64,000 nucleotides of DNA from Rhodovulum sp. P5 (GCF_002079305.1 NZ_CP015039.1:2581001-2645000), one strand, 5' to 3'. Positions 46,747 to 54,779 are shown, counted from the first letter of the stretch. Notes: generated by a model not told the origin, from the letters alone. Numbers and translations are program-made.

Positions 46747-47814
46747 ATGCAGATCAGAATGAAAATCCTCGGGCCGACCGCCGCGGCAGCCATGGCCCTG
46801 GTCATGGCAAGCGGTGCCCTGGCCCAGAATGCACAGCAGGCACCGGACGCCGGTCAGGGTGGAGCCCAGAGCAGCGCATCCGCTGCTCCCGCGCGTCAGC
46901 AGAATTTCGACCCTTGGGGACCGCCGCCGGGCTGGGGCCCGGAGCCCGGTTGGGGCCCCGAACCGGCCTGGGGCCCCGAACCCGGTTGGGGCCCGGAGCC
47001 GAACTGGGGACCCGCCCAGCGCCCGGCACCCGCATACGGGCCTGGCCCCCGCGGGCGTCAGATGGCCGACCCCGGTTGGGGCGCCGCGCCCGGCTGGGGC
47101 CCGGAACCCAATTGGGGTCCCGAACCGAACTGGGGCGCCGAACCCGACTGGGGGCCGGAGCCCAATTGGGGACCTGAGCCTGACTGGGGGCCCGAACCGG
47201 CTTGGGGCGCCGAGCCGAACTGGGGTCCTGAACCGGGGCGGCAAGGTGCCGCTCCGGCCGCGGCCCCTGCGCAGACCGGCGAGCCGCGCCGGCGGGCCGC
47301 ACCCGAGTGGTGGTCCGATCCGAACTGGGGCGCCGAGCCCGATTGGGGCCCGGAACCCGAGTGGGGGTCTGAACCGAACTGGGGGGCTGAACCCGACTGG
47401 GGTCCCGAACCGAACTGGGGCCCGGGGCCGCGCGGACGGCGTGCCGCGCCGGGCTGGGGCCAGCCGCCGATGGACCCGTGGGGGCCGTATCCCGGTGGGC
47501 AACAGCCGGCGCAGGGTGAACCTGCCCAAGCCCGGCCGATGCCGCCGCAGCAGCCCTATGGCTATGCCGCGCCGGCCTATGGCCCCGGCTATGCGCCCTA
47601 CGGTTATGGTCGTCCGGCGCCCTATTACGGCTATGGCTACAACCCCTATTACGACGGCTACGGGCGAGGTTACGGCTATGGCCGCGGGTACGGCCGGGGG
47701 CGCGGCATCATGCGCGGGTCATGCACCTGTCGCGGTGATGGCGACATGTTCGGCCGCGGATGGGGCGACAACTATGGCCGTGGCTGGGGCCCCGGTCGCT
47801 GGGGTCGCTGGTAA
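46747..47814 (+). CDS. Exported Trp-rich hexapeptide-repeat protein
   Basis: 355 residues, with Trp about one tenth of the sequence. Signal peptide at about 1-28 (ending VMASGALAQ), a Gln/Ala linker, then about 20 copies of a six-residue unit WG(P/A)EP(N/D/G/A/E) between residues 62 and 228 in three blocks separated by short Arg/Pro/Ala linkers. This is followed by a Tyr/Gly/Pro region (PYGYAAPAYGPGYAPYGYG) and YGRG runs. The end, GDGDMFGRGWGDNYGRGWG, parallels the C-terminus of the previous gene, and CTC occurs just before it. I know no named family with this repeat. ATG 46747 is chosen (GAGGACC upstream); ATG 46759 is possible. Confidence 0.75.
   Translation: MQIRMKILGPTAAAAMALVMASGALAQNAQQAPDAGQGGAQSSASAAPARQQNFDPWGPPPGWGPEPGWGPEPAWGPEPGWGPEPNWGPAQRPAPAYGPGPRGRQMADPGWGAAPGWGPEPNWGPEPNWGAEPDWGPEPNWGPEPDWGPEPAWGAEPNWGPEPGRQGAAPAAAPAQTGEPRRRAAPEWWSDPNWGAEPDWGPEPEWGSEPNWGAEPDWGPEPNWGPGPRGRRAAPGWGQPPMDPWGPYPGGQQPAQGEPAQARPMPPQQPYGYAAPAYGPGYAPYGYGRPAPYYGYGYNPYYDGYGRGYGYGRGYGRGRGIMRGSCTCRGDGDMFGRGWGDNYGRGWGPGRWGRW
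46930..47430 (+). repeat. 18-bp tandem coding repeat encoding WG(P/A)EP(x)
   Basis: Roughly 20 imperfect 18-base units of the form TGGGGxCCxGAxCCxxxx in three blocks, in frame throughout. Synonymous differences between units show the array is not a very recent copy of a single unit. Such an array is liable to length change. Confidence 0.85.
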
Positions 47815-47825
47815 TCGCGAAACGG

Positions 47826-47848
47826 TCCCGTGCGCGCGGCGCGCGGGA
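47826..47848 (+). promoter_or_regulatory. Intercistronic hairpin after the Trp-rich gene
   Basis: TCCCGTGCG (47826-47834) pairs with CGCGCGGGA (47840-47848) over nine pairs with one G-U and a 5-base loop. It sits 12 bases after the stop, mirroring the hairpin after the preceding gene. Confidence 0.55.
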
Positions 47849-47878
47849 TCACCGCCCTGAACCAATCGGGAGAAGAAC

Positions 47879-48406
47879 ATGAAAAGGATCAAGCGCGCTC
47901 TCGGTGCCGTTGTGCTGTCCCTCGGGGTTGCAGCATCGGGCACGGCGCAGGCCCAGTGGGGCGGACCTTGGGGTGGAAGCCCGTGGGGCGGCGGTCCTTG
48001 GGGCGGCGGTCCTTGGGGCGGCAACCCCTGGGGAGGTGCCTACGCGCCGTATGGCGGCTACGCACCCTACGGGAACAACCCCTACTACTATGACCCCTAC
48101 AACTCCGGGTATGGCTATGGTCGCGGCTGGGGCCGGGGCCGCACCGGCGGCAATGTGGGCTTCAGCGCCACGATGGGCGGCTGGGGCAACGGGCTTGGCA
48201 ACAACGGCTGGGGCGGCTCGCCCTGGAACAGCTATGGCGGCTCCCCCTGGGGGGGCGGTCCCTGGGGCGGCAGTCCATGGGGAAGCCCATGGGGCGGCTC
48301 GCCCTGGGGGGGCAGTCCCTGGGGCGGTAGCCCATGGGGAGGAAGCCCTTGGGGCGGCAGTCCGTGGGGCAGCCCGTGGGGCGGTTTCCCCGGATTCGGC
48401 TGGTAA
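47879..48406 (+). CDS. Exported PWGG-repeat Gly/Trp-rich protein
   Basis: 175 residues. Signal peptide about 1-26 (LGAVVLSLGVAASGTAQA), then repeats of PWGG(S/G/N) in two blocks: near residues 30-53 and near 115-170. A Tyr/Pro/Asn-rich segment (YGGYAPYGNNPYYYDPYN), YGYGRGWGRGR and an NVGFSATMGGWGNG unit lie between them. Gly and Trp dominate. Sulfur-globule-type or other structural extracytoplasmic proteins show similar make-up; function unproven. The ATG at 47879 has GGGAGAAG upstream. Third of three consecutive Gly/Trp/Tyr-rich exported proteins. Confidence 0.75.
   Translation: MKRIKRALGAVVLSLGVAASGTAQAQWGGPWGGSPWGGGPWGGGPWGGNPWGGAYAPYGGYAPYGNNPYYYDPYNSGYGYGRGWGRGRTGGNVGFSATMGGWGNGLGNNGWGGSPWNSYGGSPWGGGPWGGSPWGSPWGGSPWGGSPWGGSPWGGSPWGGSPWGSPWGGFPGFGW
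48238..48393 (+). repeat. 15-bp coding repeat encoding PWGG(S/G)
   Basis: About ten units with codons for Pro-Trp-Gly-Gly-Ser/Gly in frame, two of them shortened to PWGS. A second shorter block of the same unit lies at about 47966-48037. Confidence 0.8.
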
Positions 48407-48492
48407 TCAGAAACACGTCTTTTGAATGGAACGGCGGCGGCATGTCTGCCTGGCGCCGTCTGTCTTGATCCCGATCTGAAAAGGGGAGCCCT

Positions 48493-49062
48493 ATGCTTTT
48501 GCGTGTTCTCGTCGTCGTGGTACTTGCCGCGGTGTTCTTTGCAATCGGCGCCTGGAGCGGTGGGCGGTTCCCGCCGATCCGCGAGGCCGTCGTGACCGGT
48601 ACAGTCATGGCCGGTGAAAAGGCCGATCAAGCCTGGACGTGGCTGCGTGACGGACCCGTCGGCAGCGAATCCACCCGTGTCTGGCACTGCGTGCGCGACG
48701 GTGCCCCCCAGCGCGCCCCCGACACGCCGCCGGCGGGCGTTGAAACCGTCGCAAGCGTCGCAACCGCCCGCGAGGCCTTTGCCCGGGGCGACCTGAAGGC
48801 GGCGATCGCGGACTACAAGACCGTGCTGGAGGATCAGCCTGACAATGCGGATATCCTGGGCGAGTTGGGCAATGTCTACTTCGCCAGCGGACGGTCGCTT
48901 GAAGCGGCAGAGGCCTTCCACGCATCGGCAATTGCCCTGATCGCGCAGGGCAGTGATGCGAAGGCGCGCGCGCTGCTGCCCACGATCCGCGATCTTGCGC
49001 CGTCGCTGGCGGCGGATCTGGATGCGAAACTGGCCGCCCCGTCAGGCCCGGCGCGGCCATGA
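48493..49062 (+). CDS. Membrane-anchored TPR protein
   Basis: 189 residues. N-terminal hydrophobic helix (about 2-22, LLRVLVVVVLAAVFFAIGAW) without an obvious cleavage site, then a linker and about two tetratricopeptide repeats: ATAREAFARGDLKAAIADYK, DNADILGELGNVYFASG and SLEAAEAFHASAIALIAQG. It is probably a periplasmic TPR scaffold anchored in the inner membrane. ATG 48493 with AGGGGAG upstream. Its stop overlaps the next ATG (ATGA). Position after the repeat-protein genes suggests an assembly or binding role. Confidence 0.8.
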   Translation: MLLRVLVVVVLAAVFFAIGAWSGGRFPPIREAVVTGTVMAGEKADQAWTWLRDGPVGSESTRVWHCVRDGAPQRAPDTPPAGVETVASVATAREAFARGDLKAAIADYKTVLEDQPDNADILGELGNVYFASGRSLEAAEAFHASAIALIAQGSDAKARALLPTIRDLAPSLAADLDAKLAAPSGPARP

Positions 49063-49571
49063 CTGAAAAAGCTGCCTCCACGACGAAGGAAAAACTTGCG
49101 GCCGAAACGCGGGAAAGGCGTCGCGAACTTGCGCGATCGCTCGAATATCTCCAGCATCTCGAACATTTCGAGGCGGCGCTCAAGGCGGTTCGGCTGGTGG
49201 TCTTCGCGGGGATGACGAGCTTTGTCATCCTTGCCATCTACGGCTTCGTCCTGATCTATCGGTTGACCACGGACGTGCATGTTCTGGTGGGTCAGACCGC
49301 GATCATGACGCAGCAGATGCAGGCGATGACCCGAAGCATGGCGAACCTGCACCAGACCACGGCCTCCATGTCGACGGACGTATCTTCGATGAGCGAGGAC
49401 ATGTCCGTGATGACCGGCCAGGTCGGGCGGATGGCGGACTCGGTCACGTTGATGCAGCACTCCGCCACCAACATGGACCGGCAGATGAGCCCGATCATGG
49501 GGACGATGAACCGGTTCATGCCCTTCGACGGCATGTCGGGCTATCCGGTCTCGCCCCCCTACGCGCGATAA
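49059..49571 (+). CDS. Inner-membrane protein with periplasmic coiled coil (MCP-like helix)
   Basis: 170 residues. A charged N-terminal helix (about 8-40), one transmembrane helix about 43-67 (VRLVVFAGMTSFVILAIYGF), then a long heptad-like Met/Ser/Thr-rich helix (about 70-155: MTQQMQAMTRSMANLHQTT, MSTDVSSMSEDMSVMTGQ) similar to the signalling helix of methyl-accepting proteins but on the other side of the membrane. No HAMP or signalling tip. Translationally coupled to the TPR gene (ATGA at 49059-49062) and last of the cluster. Function unknown; perhaps a partner of the TPR protein. Confidence 0.75.
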   Translation: MTEKAASTTKEKLAAETRERRRELARSLEYLQHLEHFEAALKAVRLVVFAGMTSFVILAIYGFVLIYRLTTDVHVLVGQTAIMTQQMQAMTRSMANLHQTTASMSTDVSSMSEDMSVMTGQVGRMADSVTLMQHSATNMDRQMSPIMGTMNRFMPFDGMSGYPVSPPYAR

Positions 49572-49573
49572 TG

Positions 49574-49597
49574 GGCGGCGGCGACAGGTCCGCCGCC
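49574..49597 (+). terminator. Hairpin at the end of the low-complexity cluster
   Basis: GGCGGCGG (49574-49581) and CCGCCGCC (49590-49597) form a perfect 8-bp stem directly after the last stop. A second 6-bp stem (49611-49616 with 49624-49629) follows. No T-tract, so intrinsic termination is uncertain. Confidence 0.4.
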
Positions 49598-49681
49598 GCT
49601 GCTCTCTGCCCCGGCGGGCCTATCGCCGGGAATTTCCCGACGGTCGCGGCCCCGAAGGGGTGGCCACCACGGCGGCGGATG

Positions 49682-50533
49682 TCAGGTGTCGAAGGCGTCG
49701 AATGTTGCCCACATGCGGCCCGCATCGGCGGTGCGATCGGTGAAATGTTCGAACGCGCGCACGGCCTGAAAGACGGCCATGCCCGCGCCTGACATGGTCT
49801 TGCAACCGCAGGCGCCGGCGGTTTTCAACAGTTCGGTTTCGATCGGAAAATAGACAATGTCGCCGACCCACATGGCCGGGTCGAGCAAGTCGAGCGGAAA
49901 GGCGGAACCGGGCAGCTTGGCCATGCCCATCGGGGTGGCGTTGACCACACCGTCGGGACGGTCGGCGGCGATCAACGCCGGCAGATCGGTGACGGCCTGC
50001 GCCGCGATACCCGACCGTTCCGCCACATGGGCGGCCAGTGCCGTTGCACGTTCGGTGTCGGCATCGTGGATCGAAAGCCGGCCGACCCCGCAGGGATCTG
50101 CCAGTGCATGGGCGATTGCGCCCCCCGCACCGCCTGCGCCGATCAGCAGAACATGGCCGCGAGGCGCGTTGCCAAGGTCACGCCGGAAGCCTTCGGCAAA
50201 CCCCCAGTGATCGGTGTTGTGGCCCATGCGCTGTCCGTTGCGGAAGACCACGGTGTTCACGGCACCGACCGCGGCGGCGTCGGGCGACACCACATCAAGA
50301 TGCGACATGACCTCGATCTTGTAGGGATAGGTGACGTTGACACCCGCGTACCCTGCGGCCTCGACCCGGTTCAGGATGTCGGCAAGGGAAAGGTCGGCCC
50401 GCCCGGGGTCGTCCATATCCAGCAGGGTATAGGTGAGGGTCAGGCCCTGCGCCCGCCCTTCCTGAATATGCATCGCCGGTGTGCGGGAGCCTTGTATCCC
50501 CCGCCCGATCAGGCCGACCGAAACGTTCTTCAT
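49682..50533 (-). CDS. Shikimate/quinate dehydrogenase family protein
   Basis: 283 residues. Shikimate-dehydrogenase fold with the substrate-binding Lys in GVNVTYPYKIEV, AVNTVVF, Asp in GHNTDHWGFAEGF, and the NAD(P) Rossmann motif LIGAGGAGGAIAHAL. The N-terminal SxT motif appears as GSRTPAMH instead of the HSxSPxxHN of AroE, so this is likely a paralogue (quinate, shikimate-like or other cyclitol oxidation) and not the main AroE. ATG 50533; the longer frame is unsupported. It is convergent with the preceding cluster. Confidence 0.87.
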   Translation of the reverse strand: MKNVSVGLIGRGIQGSRTPAMHIQEGRAQGLTLTYTLLDMDDPGRADLSLADILNRVEAAGYAGVNVTYPYKIEVMSHLDVVSPDAAAVGAVNTVVFRNGQRMGHNTDHWGFAEGFRRDLGNAPRGHVLLIGAGGAGGAIAHALADPCGVGRLSIHDADTERATALAAHVAERSGIAAQAVTDLPALIAADRPDGVVNATPMGMAKLPGSAFPLDLLDPAMWVGDIVYFPIETELLKTAGACGCKTMSGAGMAVFQAVRAFEHFTDRTADAGRMWATFDAFDT

Positions 50534-50864
50534 GCCTGTCGTCTGTGGTCGCACCTGCACCTGCCGTTCCCCCTCCCGGACGTCCGGCATCGCCGGATTT
50601 GCGGAACGTGAATCGGCAGGTCACCTTCGTCAAGGGCAATTGCCCAGGCGGCTGAGCGGAGAGGATCGCGAAGCAGATCACCACACCCATGCGGATGGTA
50701 ATTGTCTGTTTTCGGATCAAGGCGGGGTTTCACGACGCGGTGCGGGGGGGGGGGCTATCGACGCGTGCGGCCAGAGTCGTAGGCGCCTCGATCCCGACTG
50801 GATGCCGTACATCGATGCCCTTCCTCCAGCCGTATTGGTTGACCGAGGCCGACCAACATTTGTC
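50534..50864. other. 331-base gene-free region with a G11 tract
   Basis: Lies between the start of the shikimate-dehydrogenase-like gene and the end of wzc. No gene supported. It contains an uninterrupted run of 11 G at 50744-50754, about 210 bases upstream of the dehydrogenase start, and no clear terminator for wzc. Confidence 0.5.
50744..50754 (+). repeat. Homopolymer G11
   Basis: Eleven consecutive G residues, the longest homopolymer I noticed in the window. Such runs are prone to slippage in vivo and to miscounting in sequencing. Confidence 0.85.
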
Positions 50865-53033
50865 CTAGCTGGAATAGTAGGTGTCGCCATACCCGGCATA
50901 GGCGCCGTAGCGCTCTCCATAGCCGTAGCGTTTCATTCCCTTGGGGCTGATCTGGCTGAGGATCAGGCCGTTCACGTGCTGGTTGGTGTTGTGGAACATG
51001 CGCATCGCTTCATCCACCTGCGCCTTGCTGGTGCCGTCCCATTTGACCGTGAACAGGACTGTGTCCGCCTCTCGCGCGATGATGCGGGCATCGGGCACGA
51101 CCAGAACGGGGGGCGTGTCGATGATGATCGCATCGTACTGGCTGCGCAGCGTCTTGATGAAATCCCTGAACCGCTGAGAGGCGAACAGGTCGGCGGCATT
51201 CACCTTGGTCCGTTCCCCGGCAAGCACATCGGCCCCGAAACCGGGCGCGTGGTAGACCGCGTCTTCGACCGCCACCTCTCCTGCCAAGACCGAGACGATG
51301 CCGCGTTCTGGCATGCGGTCGAAATAGCGGTTCAGGGTGCGCCGGCGGATATCGCCTTCGACCAGCAGCACCGACTTGCCGAGGCCAAGCAGGTTATGGG
51401 CGAGCGCGAGCGCATTGGTCGTCTTGCCCTCCCCGGGAATGGAGGAGGTCGAGACGATCACCTGCGGCGGGTTGTCCACATTCGACAAGAGCACCGAGGT
51501 GCGCAGGTTGCGTACTGCCTCCGCCGCGGCCGAAGTCGGCTTATCCGTCAGGTAGGACAGGATCTTGCTGCGCGCCTTGGCCGGGATCACGGGGATCTGG
51601 CCCATGACCGTGTAACCTGTATGGGCTTCCAACTCCCGCGCGGTGCGGAAGCCGGTGCTGCGTGCCTCTTTCAGGAACAGCATGGCGGAACCTGCGACCA
51701 CCCCGACGAATGCGGACATCATCAGGATGAGCCCTTTCTTGGGGCTCGACGCATCAAGGGGGACCACCGCGTTGGACAGGATGCGGCTGTCGGGCTGTTG
51801 TATCCCCTGCTGGGCGGATGTCTCTTTCAGGCGGGCAAGGAAATACTCGTACAGAAGCCGCGTTGCCTCGGCCTCGCGGCTGAGTTGCTGCAACGTGATC
51901 AGGTCCTGGCCCTGCTGTTCGATTTGCGCGGTCAGGTCCTGTTTCGAGGCCTCCAGCGCCGCAAGTTGCTGATCGGCGCGGACCAGGTCCATTTCCATGC
52001 GCGTCAGAATCTGGCCGAACCGGGTGTCGAACGCACGGGCCCGGTCCGGGTTCTCGGCGGCCCCTTCAAGGTCGCGGGTCAGCTGGATGTCCTCTGCCAG
52101 CGCGGCTTGCTCTGGCCGGCTTTGCGCGGCCGTCAACCGATCATACCGGGCCTTCAGCGCATCCCGCGCTTCCCGGGTCGACCCGATACGTTCGCGCATT
52201 TCCTTCATCTGGCGTTCCAGCCCGGCCAACGCTTCGGGCGAGACCAGATCGGTTGCGGCATTGAACGCCTTCACCGCCCCTTCGGCCTTTTCAAGCTCGG
52301 TCTGCAATTCGGCGACTCGGTTGCTGAGCCATGTCGTTGCCTGCTCGGTCGCCTCGAACTTCACCGAGACCTGGTCGACGATGTAAAGTTCGACGATGGT
52401 GTCCGCGATCAGCGCGGCCTTTTCGGGACTTTCGCTTTCCGCCGTGACCCCGAAGACAAGCGTCTGTGGAATGTTGCGGACCGAAATCTTTCGCAGAAGC
52501 TGCGAGATCACGCTGTCGCGCAGGCGGCGCGTGGCCTCTTCCGGGGGCAGGGGCAAAGGGGGTTTGGACAGGCCAAGGGCCGCCTTTACCCCGTCCTTGG
52601 CCCGTTCGACCGGGCTGGGGGGCTGAAGCGTGGGGTTGAATTCGGGGTCCGACACGAGGTCAAGCTCATCGACGACCTTGCCCAGCAGGCCGCGGGCGCG
52701 CAGGACCTCGACCTCGGAATTCACCTCTGACGTATCACCGGAAAGCCCGCCCACGACGCTTTGCAGATCGACGATCTGTTCCTGCCGCGTCTCCAGCATG
52801 ACCACGGCGGTTGCGCGGTAAAGGGGGGTGGCGACCATGAAGGCATAAAAGCCGCCGGCGATCACCGCCATGACGCAAAACGCAAGGATCAGGAGTTTGC
52901 CCCGCCACAGGATGCCGAACACCGCCGACAGGTCGATCACGTCTTCCCCTGTGGTGTCCGATCCCCGTTGAGGGAAGGCGCGGGAAACGATCTTGGCGGA
53001 GGGCGAACGCGGTTCTTCGGTCATATGATTCAT
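50865..53033 (-). CDS. wzc: Wzc-type polysaccharide co-polymerase and BY tyrosine kinase
   Basis: 722 residues. N-terminal Wzz domain with the first membrane helix about 45-68, a long periplasmic coiled-coil region (about 200-430), and a second helix about 445 following SSPKKGLILM. A cytoplasmic BY-kinase follows: Walker A SSIPGEGKTT (about 528-538), Walker A' LLVEGDIRRR, Walker B IIIDTPPV. The C-terminal Tyr cluster RYGYGERYGAYAGYGDTYY is the autophosphorylation tail. It controls export and chain length of surface polysaccharide together with Wza. Starts ATG 53033 or ATG 53024; neither has a ribosome site, and TATATACC lies just upstream. Confidence 0.94.
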   Translation of the reverse strand: MNHMTEEPRSPSAKIVSRAFPQRGSDTTGEDVIDLSAVFGILWRGKLLILAFCVMAVIAGGFYAFMVATPLYRATAVVMLETRQEQIVDLQSVVGGLSGDTSEVNSEVEVLRARGLLGKVVDELDLVSDPEFNPTLQPPSPVERAKDGVKAALGLSKPPLPLPPEEATRRLRDSVISQLLRKISVRNIPQTLVFGVTAESESPEKAALIADTIVELYIVDQVSVKFEATEQATTWLSNRVAELQTELEKAEGAVKAFNAATDLVSPEALAGLERQMKEMRERIGSTREARDALKARYDRLTAAQSRPEQAALAEDIQLTRDLEGAAENPDRARAFDTRFGQILTRMEMDLVRADQQLAALEASKQDLTAQIEQQGQDLITLQQLSREAEATRLLYEYFLARLKETSAQQGIQQPDSRILSNAVVPLDASSPKKGLILMMSAFVGVVAGSAMLFLKEARSTGFRTARELEAHTGYTVMGQIPVIPAKARSKILSYLTDKPTSAAAEAVRNLRTSVLLSNVDNPPQVIVSTSSIPGEGKTTNALALAHNLLGLGKSVLLVEGDIRRRTLNRYFDRMPERGIVSVLAGEVAVEDAVYHAPGFGADVLAGERTKVNAADLFASQRFRDFIKTLRSQYDAIIIDTPPVLVVPDARIIAREADTVLFTVKWDGTSKAQVDEAMRMFHNTNQHVNGLILSQISPKGMKRYGYGERYGAYAGYGDTYYSS

Positions 53034-53390
53034 GGTATATACTAGGGCACAGATAACCTCATGCGCCCGCAACGCTGACGCACAATGCGTTGATCAGAAA
53101 ATTTTCCTGCCATCCTTAACCCTTTTTTTCCGCATTTGCCATGCGGGCCGCGCCATATGGTGAATGGAGCGTCGTCTTTGGCGGATGGTTGCCGACCCGG
53201 GGCGGGATCGGCCATGCGAAAACGGCGCGCATTCAACCTGCCCGCCGGAATGCAAGGTTCGAGAATGTAGCGAAGCTTTGGGAGTGGAAAGACGCCATTA
53301 CACCTGCCCAACCAGTGCCTTGGGCCGGTTCGAGGTGACGCCGAGACGTGTCAGGCGGACGGACAGTCGCCCGCCTGACACAGCAGGATA
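53034..53390. other. 357-base region upstream of wzc
   Basis: No gene supported; a minus-strand open frame here lacks coding character. Contains a CAGAAAATTTTCCTG palindrome-like site near 53095, a T7 run followed by CCGCAT-TTGCC-ATGCGG at about 53123-53146, and a long hairpin at 53348-53381. It should hold the wzc promoter. Confidence 0.45.
53348..53381 (-). terminator. Long hairpin downstream of the small exported-protein gene
   Basis: GTGTCAGGCGG (53348-53358) and CCGCCTGACAC (53371-53381) form a perfect 11-bp stem with a 12-base loop, ten bases past the stop of the small exported-protein gene on the minus strand. No T-tract. Confidence 0.5.
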
Positions 53391-53723
53391 TCAGTTCGTC
53401 GTGCCGGTGGTGCCGGTCGTGCTGGTGGCGGACGTGCTGGTCGTGGACCCGCCACCGCGTCCTGCGCCCACGGCGACGCCAAGGCCGATTGCCCCGACGG
53501 CGACGGCGGGCGCGAGCGATACGAATGTTGCGCCGGCAGCACCGGCCCCTGCACCGGCGGTGCCCGTTGCCCCCTCAGCCGACTGCGAGACGACCTCGTT
53601 CGAGGGCAGGTTCAGGCAAGCCGGCAGCCCGGCATTCGCGGGGTTTGCGCAATCGGTCGCGGCAGCGACGGGAAGCGCGGGGACAGCGATCAACAGGGAT
53701 GCTGAGATCAGTTTCTTTAACAT
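53391..53723 (-). CDS. Small exported Gly/Thr-rich protein near the EPS genes
   Basis: 110 residues. Signal peptide about 1-22 (ISASLLIAVPALPVAAA), then a two-cysteine segment (DCANPANAGLPACLNLPSNE), a Gly/Ala-rich hydrophobic stretch that could insert in a membrane (GAIGLGVAVGAGRGGG), and a Ser/Thr-rich end. I know no named family. ATG 53723 fits a GGAGACCGCC ribosome region; the longer frame has no signal peptide at its start. Located between the wzc and phosphatase genes, all on the minus strand. Confidence 0.7.
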   Translation of the reverse strand: MLKKLISASLLIAVPALPVAAATDCANPANAGLPACLNLPSNEVVSQSAEGATGTAGAGAGAAGATFVSLAPAVAVGAIGLGVAVGAGRGGGSTTSTSATSTTGTTGTTN

Positions 53724-53913
53724 GGCGGTCTCCAATTCCTTTGCGAAAGACGTTAACGCATTTCCGGCCCGGAAAGAAGAACGTGTCTGCGGGAAAGTGG
53801 GTCGCGGCTGTGCCGGTCGGCCATGATCTGCCCAAATCTTGCACGCTTCGCACGTCGCGCGGGTAATCGGTATTCCCTTCGCAAGAGCAGACCGGCCCTG
53901 TTGCCCAAGGAGG

Positions 53914-54642
53914 TCAGGCCGTGATGAATTCCACGCCATCTGACGAAACCTGTGCCGCGGTCAGCCGGCCTGTCGCATAGGCCCCGGTATCGATGGCGAT
54001 TCGGCCGTCGGAGGCAACCGGTTCATCAACGATGGTGTGGCCGTGCACGACCCATAGCCCGTCGGGGCGTGGCGTTGTCCGGAAATCGGGATGGCCCCAG
54101 CGCAGGACGCGGCTGGATTGGGCGACAAGCGGCAGGTTGGGGTCTGCCGCCGCATGAACGACGCCGACATTGCCCGTGCTCCAATGGCTCGGAAGGGTCT
54201 CCAGCCATGTGACCAGATCGCGGCCCATGGCCTCGCGCAGTTTGTCACGTGCTTCGGTCAGGGCCGGTTCGGGGGAGGTTTCGGTCACACCGGCCACCCC
54301 GAAACTGGCCATCGCCTGAAGGCCGCCATTGCGAAGCCACCGTGCCCCGTAGCGGCCCGGGTCGTTAAGGAAGCCCATCATCATGTCTTCGTGGTTTCCG
54401 CCGATACACAGGACGTCCTCGCGGGAGTTCAACAGGCGCAAGACCTCGGCGCTGTGTTCGCCGCGGTCGACATAGTCGCCGACGCAGATAATCCGGAAGG
54501 CTGGGTCGATGCGCCCCAGCAGGCGTTCCAGAAGATCGACGCGACCGTGCACATCGCCGATGGCGGCGAATGGCCGATCCGGCGCGGGCGGGGCAAAGGC
54601 GTCTGCCCCCCGAGATCTTCCGAGAATCCGCTTCCAGATCAT
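53914..54642 (-). CDS. Metallophosphoesterase (serine/threonine-phosphatase-like)
   Basis: 242 residues, calcineurin-like phosphoesterase. Metal and catalytic motifs in order: AIGDVHGRVDLLERLL, CVGDYVDRGE, GGNHEDMMMGF, and C-terminal VVHAAADP and VVHGHT with metal-binding His. This matches the bacterial PrpA/ApaH-like phosphoprotein phosphatase group. In an EPS locus with a tyrosine-kinase co-polymerase a regulatory phosphatase is plausible but not shown. ATG 54642 chosen; upstream codons unsupported. Divergent from yjbH. Confidence 0.88.
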   Translation of the reverse strand: MIWKRILGRSRGADAFAPPAPDRPFAAIGDVHGRVDLLERLLGRIDPAFRIICVGDYVDRGEHSAEVLRLLNSREDVLCIGGNHEDMMMGFLNDPGRYGARWLRNGGLQAMASFGVAGVTETSPEPALTEARDKLREAMGRDLVTWLETLPSHWSTGNVGVVHAAADPNLPLVAQSSRVLRWGHPDFRTTPRPDGLWVVHGHTIVDEPVASDGRIAIDTGAYATGRLTAAQVSSDGVEFITA

Positions 54643-54779
54643 GATGACTCCGTCCTGTCGTTTGCCCCTGGTCCGGTCCCCGGGGCTTGACAAGAGGACA
54701 TAGATAGGGCGCAGGAGGGTTTGAAGTCGATTGATACAGTTTTTTCACCGGACGCCGACGCACGCAGGACCGAACGCCC

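Noticed and set aside
46930..47430. The 18-bp repeats as a CRISPR-like or minisatellite array
   Set aside because: Units are contiguous without spacers, stay in frame, and vary mainly as codons would; they are coding repeats.
46096..47529. Minus-strand open frame over the Gly/Trp-rich genes, reading as another repeat protein
   Set aside because: Its repeats are the reverse reading of the WG(P/A)EP array; only the plus-strand frames have signal peptides and ribosome sites.
50481..52730. A 749-codon plus-strand open frame across wzc
   Set aside because: Shadow of the Wzc-type kinase gene; no recognisable domain and no ribosome site.
53123..53146. T7 run with a CCGCAT/ATGCGG hairpin read as a terminator
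   Set aside because: On the plus strand the T-run precedes the hairpin and on the minus strand it becomes an A-run, so neither orientation fits an intrinsic terminator.
54687..54710. TTGACA upstream of yjbH as a promoter
   Set aside because: The -35 hexamer is perfect but no acceptable -10 occurs at 16-18 bases, so I did not list it as a feature.
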